Shown here one piece after another: positions 34,980 through 43,407 of a stretch of 64,000 nt of DNA (position 1 is the stretch's first letter; each line of letters opens with the position of its first letter). The translations under genes and the position numbers were made by a program. Under the pieces are notes generated by a model. That model was not told where the DNA came from and searched no databases. It saw only the letters and a program-made list of their open reading frames with translations. Origin of the DNA: Flavobacterium terrae (GTDB lineage: Bacteria; Bacteroidota; Bacteroidia; Flavobacteriales; Flavobacteriaceae); the NCBI RefSeq assembly GCF_900142035.1, contig NZ_FQZI01000001.1, positions 62,001-126,000 on the forward strand, given 5' to 3'.

Positions 34980-34985
34980 AAACCA

Positions 34986-36284
34986 CTATGATGTTTTCAG
35001 CATATCTCTAAACTGATACAAAACTCTTTCAAGCAATCTTAAATCTTCTGTAATAATTTCTGCAGATCCTCGCATTTCTTGTTGGAAAGGAATTGTTTTT
35101 TTATAACTAGTTTTCATTCCTTCTGGAAGCACAACATCAATTGCAATATTACCTTCTTTGTCTGGCACTAAGGCTATATTTTGTATTTTCCCTTTAAGTA
35201 TTCCAAACTCTCTATCAGGATAATTTAAAAGTCTAACATTTACTTTTTGACCAACTTTAATTTTTCCTGAATTTTGAGAAGGCGCTTTAAGTTTTCCTAT
35301 GTAACCTTCACCTGCTGAAGGCACAACTGAAAAAACTTCTTCTCCAGAAGTAACTGTTTGATTTTTAACCCAAACCTTTGTAAAAGTTACTTGCCCATCA
35401 ATACCTGACTGCAAAACATAGTTAAGTTCCCAATCTTTAATCGCTTTTTTAAGTTGGTAAAAAGATTGTGACAAATTCCTGTCTAGATTAACAGTTTCTT
35501 TTACATCGTTTATTTCGTTTCCTTTAATTGCTTTTGTATTATCAATTAATGAAGATTGCAATTGTGAAATTGAAGACAATAAGTTCTTATAATTTTTTTC
35601 AGCTTGTAAAAAAGCCATTTTTTTACTTTCAAATTCCTGATCAGAAACTACTCCTTTATCATGAAGCTTAGTATAACGAGTCAATTCACTTTTTTGTAAT
35701 TGAAGTTCTTGTTCATTAATCGATTTTTGCTGAATCAGTAATGACAATCGTTCTTTAATTTGTGAACTTTCAGAACGCTGTGCAGAAGATTCTACCTTAT
35801 AAGGAGTCAAGCTTTTATTCAAACTATTGGCCATATAATCCTTTTGAAAAGCAGCATAAGCACTCTCTATATCTCCAAATTGAGCATTAGTGAATTTAAC
35901 AAAAGAAAAATCATTAAAATTTCTCTTTTGAAAAGCCTCTAATTCATTTTTCAATTTAAAGATATCTTCATAATTTGAAGCATTTTCAATTACTGCTAAT
36001 GGTGTATTTGCTTTTACCAATGCTTTATCTTTTATCAAAAGACTCTGAATTCTACCGGAAGCTTTTGCCATCATTTTTTCTGGCGGAATATTTGTCGTTA
36101 TAACAACTTCTGTTCTCACAATGTCTGGATATTTCAAAAACCATGAAATAACAAACATCAGCACTATAATTGAAAAAATCAAAACTGTTCCCCAACGAAT
36201 CATCCAGTTAGGAACTTTTGAGAGTATGTCTTGTACTTCTTCACTGCGAAGTTCAAAAGAAGTATCGTATGTATTTTGTGCCAT
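34986..36284 (-). CDS. HlyD-type adaptor of the peptide exporter
   Basis: The 432-residue product has a short cytoplasmic N terminus, one membrane helix (about 31-50), a lipoyl-like half (AKASGRIQSLLIKDKALVKANTPLAVIE), a long coiled-coil hairpin (about 150-265) and a beta domain with QSGIDGQVTFTKVWVKNQTVTSGEEVFSVVP, the HlyD/membrane-fusion signature of bacteriocin exporters. It sits directly downstream of the C39 ABC transporter (2-base gap), so the pair forms the inner-membrane part of a type I-like exporter for the double-glycine peptides encoded nearby. The outer-membrane channel is not in this locus; a general TolC protein would be needed. Confidence 0.9.
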   Translation of the reverse strand: MAQNTYDTSFELRSEEVQDILSKVPNWMIRWGTVLIFSIIVLMFVISWFLKYPDIVRTEVVITTNIPPEKMMAKASGRIQSLLIKDKALVKANTPLAVIENASNYEDIFKLKNELEAFQKRNFNDFSFVKFTNAQFGDIESAYAAFQKDYMANSLNKSLTPYKVESSAQRSESSQIKERLSLLIQQKSINEQELQLQKSELTRYTKLHDKGVVSDQEFESKKMAFLQAEKNYKNLLSSISQLQSSLIDNTKAIKGNEINDVKETVNLDRNLSQSFYQLKKAIKDWELNYVLQSGIDGQVTFTKVWVKNQTVTSGEEVFSVVPSAGEGYIGKLKAPSQNSGKIKVGQKVNVRLLNYPDREFGILKGKIQNIALVPDKEGNIAIDVVLPEGMKTSYKKTIPFQQEMRGSAEIITEDLRLLERVLYQFRDMLKTS

Positions 36285-36286
36285 GA

Positions 36287-38479
36287 TTAATTTCCTAATT
36301 GTAATTGGTTTCTAACCAATTCAAAATAATTTCCTTTTTGCTCTACTAACGCGGAATGGCTTCCTATTTCGATAATTTTACCTTTATCTAATACCACAAT
36401 TTGGTCAGCATTCATTACTGTACTTAATCGGTGCGCTATTACTACTACAGTTTTGTCTTTGAAAAACAAATCTAGTTTTCTCATGATTTCCTTTTCGTTG
36501 TTAGCATCTAAAGCAGAAGTAGCTTCATCAAAAAACAACATTTCGGGATTTTTATAAACTGCTCTAGCAATGAGTAATCGTTGTTTTTGCCCTGTACTCA
36601 TTCCAACACCTTCTTGTCCTATCTTAGTATTATATCCTAACGGAAGTCCATTAATGTAATCCGTAATATTAGCCACATCAGCTGCATAAGCTAAGCGTTG
36701 CTTATCAACTTTATCTACTCCAACAGCTATATTATTTGCAATAGTATCATTAAAAATAAAACCTTCTTGCATTACTGCACCAATACTATTTCTCCATGCC
36801 TTCTGTGAAATGTTTTTAAGTTGTGCATTGCCAACAAAAACTTCTCCTTTTTCTGGCTCATAAAACTTTAAAAGTAATTTCATCAAAGTGGTTTTACCAC
36901 TACCGCTTACCCCAACAATCGCAGTCACCTTATTAGCAGGAATTACTAAATCCAAATTTTCTAAAACGGGTATATCAGCACCTAAATATCTGTAGGTTAA
37001 ATTCTTTACATGAATATCTTGATTATTTGGCACATCATGCATTTGAAATTCTTCTTGTTGAACCTCATCTTCTTTTTCATGAATTTCTGACAAACGAGCT
37101 AAGGATATTTTAGCGTCTTGCAATTCTCTAACAAAACCAATTAATTGAGTTATTGGACCATTTAAATTTCCAACAATCGAACTAATTGCCATCATCATAC
37201 CAAGAGTAATATCTCCATCAATAACCAACTTAGCAGAAATAAAAACAATAAAAATATTCTTTAATTCATTGATAACTGACGAACCAATAGTTTGTGTTTG
37301 TTCTAAAACTAAACCTTTCATAGACACTTTAAACAATCTTGCCTGAACATGTTCCCAACCCCATCTTTTTTGTTTTTCGGCATTATGGAGTTTTATTTCC
37401 TGCATACCATTAATTAACTCCATAACTTTGCTTTGTTCCTGACTTATTTCGGAAAAACGCTTGTAATCTAATGCCTCTCTTCGTTTTAAAAACAAAGTTA
37501 TCCAACCAAAATAAAGTATACTTCCAGCAAAAAAAACAAAGAATATCTGAAGATTATAATAGGCCAAAACTCCACCCATAACTATCATGTTGATAATAGA
37601 AAAAATTACGTTTAGTGACGAAGTAGTCAGAATTCTTTCAATTCGGCGATGATCATTAATACGTTGCATGATATCACCAGTCATTCGTACATCAAAGAAC
37701 GAAATTGGCAAATTCATCAATTTGATAAAGAAATCTGAAATCAGTGAAATATTAATCCTTGTAGATAGATGAAGTAAAATCCAACTTCGTATAAGCTCTA
37801 TTCCAGTTCTACCCGCAAATAAAAATAATTGCGCAAAGAGAATAAGATAGATAAAATTGATGTTTTGATTTTGAATTCCAACATCGACTATACTTTGAGT
37901 TAAAAATGGAAAAACTAGCTGCAATAATGTTGCTGCTAACAATCCAATACTTAGCTGAACAAGAAAGGATTTATATTTCCATAAATATTGATACAAAATT
38001 CCAAAACCTAAAGCTTTCTTTTCCTCTTTATCAAAATCAGTTTCAAAAAACTTAGGAGTAGTTTCTAGTAACAATGCAACTCCTTCTGGAGTTTTATCAT
38101 CAGCATTATTTCCAATCCAAAATTTTAAAAACTCCGTCTCATTGTAATCAATAAGACCAAAACCAGGATCCGAAATACGATATTGACCTTTTTTAATATC
38201 ATATAAAACCACATAGTGCTCCTTATTCCAATGCAAAATGCATGGCAAGGGAGCCTCTTGAAGACTTTCTAAATCAAGCTTTACACCTAAAGTTCTGAAC
38301 CCAATACGTTCTGCAGCATCACTTAAAAAAAGTAAATTACTCCCCTCACGGGTAGTCTCAGAGTAATCTCGTAACTGTTGTATATTGATTGTCCTGCCAT
38401 AGTATTTAGATACAATCTTCAAACAAGTTGGTCCACAATCTTTAGCATCAGCCTGAATATATGTAGGAAATTTTTTCAA
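36287..38479 (-). CDS. C39-peptidase ABC exporter for double-glycine leader peptides
   Basis: The 730-residue product has three parts. Residues 1-130: C39 peptidase with catalytic C15 (Q9...DCGPTC), H88 (KEHYVV) and D104 (SDPGFG). Residues about 165-440: ABC membrane domain. Residues about 490-725: ATPase with Walker A GVSGSGKTT (near 525), signature STGQKQR (near 630, variant of LSGGQ), Walker B MLFFDEATSALD and H-loop IAHRLS. It should cut peptides after GG and export the core. Start is TTG: an in-frame stop lies two codons upstream and the peptidase needs the first 15 residues, so no ATG fits. A TACTTTTG box lies upstream; the HlyD gene follows. Confidence 0.95.
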   Translation of the reverse strand: MKKFPTYIQADAKDCGPTCLKIVSKYYGRTINIQQLRDYSETTREGSNLLFLSDAAERIGFRTLGVKLDLESLQEAPLPCILHWNKEHYVVLYDIKKGQYRISDPGFGLIDYNETEFLKFWIGNNADDKTPEGVALLLETTPKFFETDFDKEEKKALGFGILYQYLWKYKSFLVQLSIGLLAATLLQLVFPFLTQSIVDVGIQNQNINFIYLILFAQLFLFAGRTGIELIRSWILLHLSTRINISLISDFFIKLMNLPISFFDVRMTGDIMQRINDHRRIERILTTSSLNVIFSIINMIVMGGVLAYYNLQIFFVFFAGSILYFGWITLFLKRREALDYKRFSEISQEQSKVMELINGMQEIKLHNAEKQKRWGWEHVQARLFKVSMKGLVLEQTQTIGSSVINELKNIFIVFISAKLVIDGDITLGMMMAISSIVGNLNGPITQLIGFVRELQDAKISLARLSEIHEKEDEVQQEEFQMHDVPNNQDIHVKNLTYRYLGADIPVLENLDLVIPANKVTAIVGVSGSGKTTLMKLLLKFYEPEKGEVFVGNAQLKNISQKAWRNSIGAVMQEGFIFNDTIANNIAVGVDKVDKQRLAYAADVANITDYINGLPLGYNTKIGQEGVGMSTGQKQRLLIARAVYKNPEMLFFDEATSALDANNEKEIMRKLDLFFKDKTVVVIAHRLSTVMNADQIVVLDKGKIIEIGSHSALVEQKGNYFELVRNQLQLGN

Positions 38480-38497
38480 TTTTTAGTTTGTTTTTGG

Positions 38498-38505
38498 CAA
38501 AAGTA
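38498..38505 (-). promoter_or_regulatory. -7 promoter box of the exporter genes
   Basis: TACTTTTG on the minus strand, 18 bases before the TTG start codon, directly after the terminator hairpin. Suggests the exporter pair can be transcribed apart from the peptides. Confidence 0.5.
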
Positions 38506-38508
38506 ATG

Positions 38509-38538
38509 AAAACCGCCTGAATAATCAGGCGGTTTTTT
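38509..38538 (-). terminator. Terminator between peptide genes and exporter genes
   Basis: 12-bp perfect stem aaaaccgcctga / tcaggcggtttt with a 4-base loop. On the minus strand only four T follow, so partial readthrough into the exporter is likely. Confidence 0.75.
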
Positions 38539-38560
38539 AACATGATCTTATTTTTAAAAA

Positions 38561-38764
38561 TTATCCTTTAATACAACATTTGCATTTAGTGTTGTAAACA
38601 CCTTCATAAAGACTAAAACAATCTTCAGCATTGATTGTATAATCACAAACATTTCCAGGAGGAAGGCTACATCCACTAGGATTTGTTATTCCTCCGTTAA
38701 TTGTTTTTTGTTCTTTTTTGCTCAATTCAAGAGCGCCCTCTAAGTTTAAAATGTTTTTTAACAT
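38561..38764 (-). CDS. Double-glycine leader peptide precursor A (6 Cys)
   Basis: 67 residues from the ATG at 38764 (an upstream in-frame ATG at 38782 lies outside the conserved leader). Leader of 25 residues starts MLKNILNLEG and ends KKEQKTINGG. Core of 42 residues, ITNPSGCSLP... to CKCCIKG, with six cysteines, three of them in the last seven residues. The leader matches precursors B-E; the core is unlike them. Expected path: leader recognised and cut by the C39 exporter, cysteines paired by the VKOR-thioredoxin proteins. It is 11 bases after precursor B and followed by a leaky terminator. Activity unknown. Confidence 0.85.
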   Translation of the reverse strand: MLKNILNLEGALELSKKEQKTINGGITNPSGCSLPPGNVCDYTINAEDCFSLYEGVYNTKCKCCIKG

Positions 38765-38775
38765 ATCAAAATAAA

Positions 38776-38994
38776 TTAACAAAGAATAAATTCGAAATAA
38801 TCGTCTGGTCCTGTTACAGGTTTAACTATTGTACATTTATTAGGTGCAGTCCATTTTCCCATCCATTCAGCACATTGTTCCTGTGTAAAAACTGTTACTA
38901 CACATTGATCATCTCTAAGTCCACCACTGATTATTTTTTGTTCTTTATTAGTTAACTTTTGAACACCGTCTAAGTTTAAAATGTTTTTTAACAT
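38776..38994 (-). CDS. Double-glycine leader peptide precursor B (4 Cys)
   Basis: 72 residues from the ATG at 38994. Leader MLKNILNLDGVQKLTNKEQ ending IISGG (25 residues), core of 47 residues with cysteines at core positions 6, 16, 29 and 47, the last residue. The core has two Trp and is mildly acidic (GPDDYFEFILC at the end). First peptide gene after VKOR-Trx 1; the predicted pseudoknot element ends 26 bases upstream of the ATG. A longer frame from 39030 would run through that element and is rejected. Confidence 0.85.
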   Translation of the reverse strand: MLKNILNLDGVQKLTNKEQKIISGGLRDDQCVVTVFTQEQCAEWMGKWTAPNKCTIVKPVTGPDDYFEFILC

Positions 38995-39020
38995 GATTAA
39001 ATAATTTAAATAATTTATTT

Positions 39021-39071
39021 TCTCAATCATTTAAAGACAGTTGAGATTTCTGTCTATTCTTGGCCAAGAAT
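39021..39071 (-). promoter_or_regulatory. Predicted structured RNA element, copy 1 (hairpin plus H-type pseudoknot)
   Basis: Read on the minus strand: palindrome ATTCTTGGCCAAGAAT (39071-39056); then S1 AGACAG (39055-39050), AAA, S2 TCTCAA (39046-39041), S1 partner CTGTCT (39040-39035), 8 bases, S2 partner TTGAGA (39026-39021). S1 and S2 interlock as an H-type pseudoknot with 6-bp stems. It begins 4 bases after the VKOR-Trx 1 stop and ends 26 bases before precursor B. A second copy with one compensatory change is at 43823-43870. It is not a known riboswitch as far as I can tell. Read on the + strand, the palindrome is followed by a T run. Confidence 0.55.
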
Positions 39072-39075
39072 TTTT

Positions 39076-40650
39076 TTATACAATTTGAAAGTTTTCTTTA
39101 TTTTTTAATGTGTTAGTTTCTTCTTCAAAATCATTTAAGAAATATTTTATATCACTTAACTCATATTCATCTGGAAACAATTTGTTATTAACAATTTTTA
39201 CAGGAGTAAAATTGAACTTGTTAGTTAAGCACCAATCATACTGTTTCATCATTTGATTATTAATAATCATATTGTATGACGATAAAGACCATTTTTCTTT
39301 CCATTCTATCAAACTAATGTTATTAATGTGCCAATCCTCCAAAGCTTCTTTAGCCATCTTTTCATTTGATGAGTTTAAAGCCAATAATGTTTCTACAATA
39401 GATAAATACTCATTGTCTCTATTTTCAGGGTTGACATTAAATAATATATTGAGGTATACATTGCTTTTATTTTTTTCGAATAAATCCTTAGCGTCTTTAA
39501 ACGCCTTATGACAATGACCACAACTTGGACTTAAAAAAAGAGTCAAACTTATCGATGCATTACTATCACCATATTTAATGCCCTTTAACTTTTCAAAACC
39601 CTCATGTATTTCTATCTTCTTGCTAAAAGATTTGAAAACTTTAAAATTTCTTTTAAGACGTTTATAGACATTTAATTCATCTTTTAATTGAACATTTCTT
39701 TCAATAATTGGTCTTATAAAAAACCAACTTGAAATGATTAAAATCGAAGGTTGTATATAACCAAAAGAGTTACTAAAAGTGAAATTGCTAATAGACTCTG
39801 AATATGAAAAAAAAAGTGTTCCTTGAATCAGAATGACTAATGAAACCACCAAACATAAAAAACACCATTTTTTTAAAATCGCTTTTTGAAGCCAAATAGA
39901 ATAACCTAGGAAAGGAATTGACACTAAACTCAGACAAACAATTGGTAAACTCGAATTATTTGGATCTGTAAGTAGTGCTAAAAAATTAATTACGAAAAAA
40001 AGAATGGGTAAATCATAAAAACTTAGTCCTTTAAAAATTTCGCTTTTATTTGATCTTATTACTGATTCACATGAAGCTTGAGCATTAACGTTACAAAGTT
40101 TTGATCCTATTTCTGTTTTGATTCCAAATTTTTCTTGTAAAATCAAAACACTAACTAACAACCCTATTATTGTTAGTCCTAACACAGAGAAACTAAAGGC
40201 TGAAAAATTAAACGAAAAGGTTGATAATAAAACTAATAATAAGACAGGCAATAAATACAACACCCCATTTGAATAACTATTTTTAATTTGAAAATTTTTT
40301 ACATCTGTATTTGACTCGATAACAACAACAATTTGACCCCATTCCCTTAGAAATTCATCAGAAGTGATAGTTAATCTTTTTCCTTTTTCACTCTCAACTA
40401 ATACTGCTGAATTATCTTTTTTTATCAAAGCTAGCGCTCCTTTATATACTGATAAAAAATATTTAGGTAATTCTGCAAATTGATCTTTTGGAACTTTCAC
40501 TGCTAAATTATCAATAGCCAAATAACTCAATGTGTCTGTAACGGCATACAAGCTCGGATAATTTGGGTGAGATAAAAAAGCCTCTTCAAATAATTCTTTT
40601 TGATCATAATACTTATTTAAATTCAAGTATTTTTTAATGATGTTTAACAT
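39076..40650 (-). CDS. VKOR-thioredoxin fusion with degenerate C39-like N-terminal domain, copy 1
   Basis: 524 residues. About 1-115 aligns by eye with the C39 domain of the exporter (HPNYPSLYAVTDTLSYLAIDNLAVK against the REGSNLLFLSDAAERIGFRTLGVK region; SDEFLREW against ETEFLKFW) but lacks the catalytic Cys and His. Hydrophobic segments lie near 130-150, 153-172, 212-228, 235-255, 262-280 and 298-316. VKOR loop cysteines are C186 and C194, its redox pair WCFLC is C263/C266. A thioredoxin-like domain (about 340-510) has SCGHC (C377/C380). It should make disulfides outside the inner membrane using quinone. Its neighbours are cysteine-rich precursors, so these are the likely substrates. Confidence 0.88.
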   Translation of the reverse strand: MLNIIKKYLNLNKYYDQKELFEEAFLSHPNYPSLYAVTDTLSYLAIDNLAVKVPKDQFAELPKYFLSVYKGALALIKKDNSAVLVESEKGKRLTITSDEFLREWGQIVVVIESNTDVKNFQIKNSYSNGVLYLLPVLLLVLLSTFSFNFSAFSFSVLGLTIIGLLVSVLILQEKFGIKTEIGSKLCNVNAQASCESVIRSNKSEIFKGLSFYDLPILFFVINFLALLTDPNNSSLPIVCLSLVSIPFLGYSIWLQKAILKKWCFLCLVVSLVILIQGTLFFSYSESISNFTFSNSFGYIQPSILIISSWFFIRPIIERNVQLKDELNVYKRLKRNFKVFKSFSKKIEIHEGFEKLKGIKYGDSNASISLTLFLSPSCGHCHKAFKDAKDLFEKNKSNVYLNILFNVNPENRDNEYLSIVETLLALNSSNEKMAKEALEDWHINNISLIEWKEKWSLSSYNMIINNQMMKQYDWCLTNKFNFTPVKIVNNKLFPDEYELSDIKYFLNDFEEETNTLKNKENFQIV

Positions 40651-40864
40651 AATATATCCTTCTGTTTATTTTCAAATACTGGGGCAAATTTTGATGCATT
40701 TGGAGAATAAAAAAAACGAATACAATTGCAATTTTTAAATTATATGTATGACTATTTATAAATTAGCTTACGTCATTAAGTACATAAAACACTGATTTTA
40801 AAAGAACTAAAACCACAAGCAGCTGCAAAACCTTTAATTCTAAAAAACAAACTGAATGATTAAC
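40651..40864. other. Divergent upstream region, VKOR-Trx 1 / precursor F
   Basis: About 215 bases, very AT-rich, no gene. It must hold the promoter of VKOR-Trx 1 on the minus strand, but I find no exact TAnnTTTG there. No copy of the pseudoknot element is present. Confidence 0.4.
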
Positions 40865-40872
40865 TAAATTTG
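40865..40872 (+). promoter_or_regulatory. -7 promoter box of precursor F
   Basis: TAAATTTG, 18 bases before the ATG at 40891. It covers the alternative TTG start at 40870, which decides for the ATG. Confidence 0.45.
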
Positions 40873-40890
40873 AAAAAATTTAATTCTGAA

Positions 40891-41136
40891 ATGAAAATGA
40901 AAAACAGCAAATTGAAAATTAGTGAGTTTGAAAAGTATTCTTTATCAACAAAATTTCAAACTTTAATAAAAGGAGGATTAACAGATGGAGGTGATGACGA
41001 CCTAGGTGGCTATGGAAGTGATGGTGACCCGGATGATCCAAATAATCCAGGTGGGCCAGGCGGAACTACAATGTCGGTACCAGTCACCACAACCCTCGAC
41101 CATTCAAATCCCATTATAGTTATTATTAAAAGTTAA
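40891..41136 (+). CDS. Double-glycine leader peptide precursor F (no Cys, Asp/Gly-rich)
   Basis: 81 residues from the ATG at 40891. Leader MKMKNSKLKISEFEKYSLS then KFQTLIKGG (29 residues) resembles the LKLxKLSxxEL...GG leader style of Bacteroidota natural-product precursors and is not related to the MLKNIL leader of A-E. Core of 52 residues starts LTDGG, is rich in Asp, Gly and Pro with no cysteine, and ends in a hydrophobic tail (PIIVIIKS). It is alone on the + strand between the two VKOR-Trx modules. It may share the exporter; because it has no cysteine it is not a disulfide substrate. A signalling role is possible but not shown. Confidence 0.65.
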   Translation: MKMKNSKLKISEFEKYSLSTKFQTLIKGGLTDGGDDDLGGYGSDGDPDDPNNPGGPGGTTMSVPVTTTLDHSNPIIVIIKS

Positions 41137-41197
41137 ATAAGTAATTTTACTTTAATAATAATACCGAAAATTAAAGTTAATTATAACTTCTCTTTTA

Positions 41198-42967
41198 TTA
41201 AGAGAAATTATAATTTGCATCATCTAACTTTTTTGCAAATTGAACTGGACTAAGTCCAGTTTTTTTGTTAAAAGACCTCGCAAAAGAAGCTGCATTTTTA
41301 TATCCAACACTTTCTGCGATGGCTTGAGTTGAATATTTCCTATATAATGAATTAGTAATCATCTCATTAATGACATAATTAATTTTTAACTCATTTGCAT
41401 ATTCACTAAATGTTTTTTCAAAATTTTTATTCACAATATATGAAAGATAGGTTGTATTTGTTTTAATTTTTTTAGCTACAAATTGCAATGTAAAATCTTG
41501 ATTTAAAAAAACTTTTTTCTCTTCAAGATCTTTTAGTTTTTGCAATAACTGAGTTTCCTTTTCTTCATCTAGATTTAATGTAGCAACTTGATTGCTCACT
41601 TGTTGGTTTTCTTCTTGGAAACTCAATTTTAAAGATTCCATTCCTAAATTTTCTTCCTTTCTATATTTTTCGATTATATCGTTAAACTTAGCTTCGGTAA
41701 CTTTTCTGTATCTATAATTTTTTATTGAAAAGTAAAGTAACATCACTATAGTAATTAAACCCAAACACCATGCAATTGTTTTAAAAAGATTTTGCACTTC
41801 ATACTTAGCTTGCATTTGAATCATTTCTTTTTTCAAAACTTGTTCATTTTGAAAACCATTAATTTTTTCTTTTTCATTAATCAATTTCATCTCCTCAGAT
41901 TCTAGATTTTCAAGATAAGTCTTTGCAAAATGTGTTGCCTTTACATAATCCCCTTGAAACTCATGAATTTTAGCCTGATAATATTTTGAACTTACATATT
42001 CTTCCCTGCGATACTTTTTCTCAGTTGTAGCATAAATTGAATCAACTTTCGAAAAATAAACCAGAGCTTTTTCATAATCCTCTTTTAAAAAATAAGCATA
42101 TCCAAAATTGTATAATGATACATAAAATTCATCGTAGAGTTCGTTCTCTATACATTCTGAAATAATGTTCTGATAAATGTTTATTGCATAATCGATTTTA
42201 TTTAATTGTAAATAGACTCCAGCCATATTTATCTGAATCCTAACTTTAGACATAATCGAATACTTTGAATAAGCAATTGCCTTTTTATAATAAAACAATG
42301 CTGAATCTAAAATTTTCTTATCTTTTTGGTTCTTCTTAAAAACGCTCTCATAGTTTTTTCCTAAATTTAGAAGAAGACTAGATTTTGTCGTTAGTAAATC
42401 ATTTTCTGTAAAAAGGAAATTATTTTCCCCAATCATTTTTTCAGACCTTTTCAAGGATTTAATAGCTAATTGATAATTACCAATTTCATTATTAATAATT
42501 GCAATATTATTTTGTAGTTTTATGACTTGTCTTAGATCATTTATTTTTATTGAATAACCCAGTCCTTTGTTAAGTTTCAACAAAGCATTACTTAATTTAG
42601 CTTTTTGCCAATCCATCAAACCTATATAATTATACAGATATGCTAAAGTTCTATCTTTCTTAACTGAATTTGGTATTTTCTCCGAAAGTTTTAGTGCTTC
42701 ATTTACTTTTTTGTTAGAAATTATAGTATCGCCTTTCGACTGAGAAAGATAAGCAATTGCTCCTTTTGCAAAAATTTTTTGTTCTAAATCTGTTGATTTT
42801 TCTAATCTAAAAGCTATTACAAAAGCACTATCTTGGTTAGAATTAGTCAATCTTCTTATTTCATCTTGAAAATTCGAATACTCTTTTGTACTAAAAGCTT
42901 TTTGTGCTTGAAGCGGTAAATAAAAAAATGTAAAGAAGAAGATGAAGTATAAAAAATATGCTCTCAT
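41198..42967 (-). CDS. Membrane-anchored TPR sensor with AraC-type DNA-binding domain
   Basis: From the ATG at 42967 the product has 589 residues and begins with a signal-like segment (MRAYFLYFIFFFTFFYLP, then LQAQ). An ATG at 43000 adds 11 charged residues. TPR-type helical repeats span about 25-385 (for example YNYIGLMDWQKAKLSNALLKL and KEDYEKALVYFSKVDSIY). One membrane helix lies near 397-415 (WCLGLITIVMLLYFSI), then a coiled coil and a C-terminal AraC domain (AIAESVGYKNAASFARSFNKKTGLSPVQF). TPRs are thus predicted outside the inner membrane and the HTH inside. It lies within the peptide locus, after the terminator of precursors C-E. An AT-rich inverted repeat (41179-41215) overlaps the gene end. 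Confidence 0.85.
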   Translation of the reverse strand: MRAYFLYFIFFFTFFYLPLQAQKAFSTKEYSNFQDEIRRLTNSNQDSAFVIAFRLEKSTDLEQKIFAKGAIAYLSQSKGDTIISNKKVNEALKLSEKIPNSVKKDRTLAYLYNYIGLMDWQKAKLSNALLKLNKGLGYSIKINDLRQVIKLQNNIAIINNEIGNYQLAIKSLKRSEKMIGENNFLFTENDLLTTKSSLLLNLGKNYESVFKKNQKDKKILDSALFYYKKAIAYSKYSIMSKVRIQINMAGVYLQLNKIDYAINIYQNIISECIENELYDEFYVSLYNFGYAYFLKEDYEKALVYFSKVDSIYATTEKKYRREEYVSSKYYQAKIHEFQGDYVKATHFAKTYLENLESEEMKLINEKEKINGFQNEQVLKKEMIQMQAKYEVQNLFKTIAWCLGLITIVMLLYFSIKNYRYRKVTEAKFNDIIEKYRKEENLGMESLKLSFQEENQQVSNQVATLNLDEEKETQLLQKLKDLEEKKVFLNQDFTLQFVAKKIKTNTTYLSYIVNKNFEKTFSEYANELKINYVINEMITNSLYRKYSTQAIAESVGYKNAASFARSFNKKTGLSPVQFAKKLDDANYNFS

Positions 42968-43075
42968 TTGTCGCTTTTTAGAACTTGCAAAGGAACTCAT
43001 TTTTTTAAAAAAATTATACGTATTTAATCAACTATCTCTAAAATTCTATAAACAAATGGAGAATCTATATTAAAC

Positions 43076-43099
43076 AAAAAAGGGGAAAATTCCCCTTTT
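43076..43099 (-). terminator. Terminator after precursors E-D-C
   Basis: 10-bp perfect stem aaaaggggaa / ttcccctttt with T run on the minus strand, separating the peptide operon from the AraC-type gene. Confidence 0.85.
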
Positions 43100-43113
43100 A
43101 TAATTATTAAATC

Positions 43114-43338
43114 CTAATATGGCGGTGGCGGAACATATGGACCACAAAAATAAGCTTTACAAATACCTAATGAATATGAATAATTATATCCTTCTGATCT
43201 AGTAGCTTTACAGTTAGCCAAGCTAGTTCCTTCCCAGCTTTGATATTGACAACCAGCTGGTATACCTCCATTAATTTTTTTTTGGTCAACCCTTGTTATC
43301 AATTGAGCACCTTCTAAGTTTAGAATGTTTTTTAACAT
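43114..43338 (-). CDS. Double-glycine leader peptide precursor C (4 Cys)
   Basis: 74 residues. Leader MLKNILNLEGAQLITRVDQ ending KKINGG (25 residues); core of 49 residues, IPAGCQYQSWEG onward, with cysteines at core positions 5, 18, 35 and 40 and a proline-rich end (GPYVPPPPY). Last of three peptide genes behind VKOR-Trx 2, directly before a terminator. The leader departs most from the others (LITRVDQ in place of LSKNEQ). No similarity of the core to A, B, D or E beyond cysteine content. Confidence 0.85.
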   Translation of the reverse strand: MLKNILNLEGAQLITRVDQKKINGGIPAGCQYQSWEGTSLANCKATRSEGYNYSYSLGICKAYFCGPYVPPPPY

Positions 43339-43407
43339 GATTTAATTTTTTTTTAGTTTTTAAAAATCCCTTTAAAAAAAACAAGGGAATAAACTCAGTA
43401 AAACTTA

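Noticed and set aside
39021-39055. The pseudoknot as a preQ1-I riboswitch
   Set aside because: Size and topology are similar, but the conserved loop and the A-rich tail of preQ1-I are absent, and the neighbours have nothing to do with queuosine.
39056-39078. Palindrome plus T run as a + strand terminator
   Set aside because: It looks like one, but there is no + strand gene upstream of it and copy 2 lacks a clean T run. Kept as part of the structured element instead.
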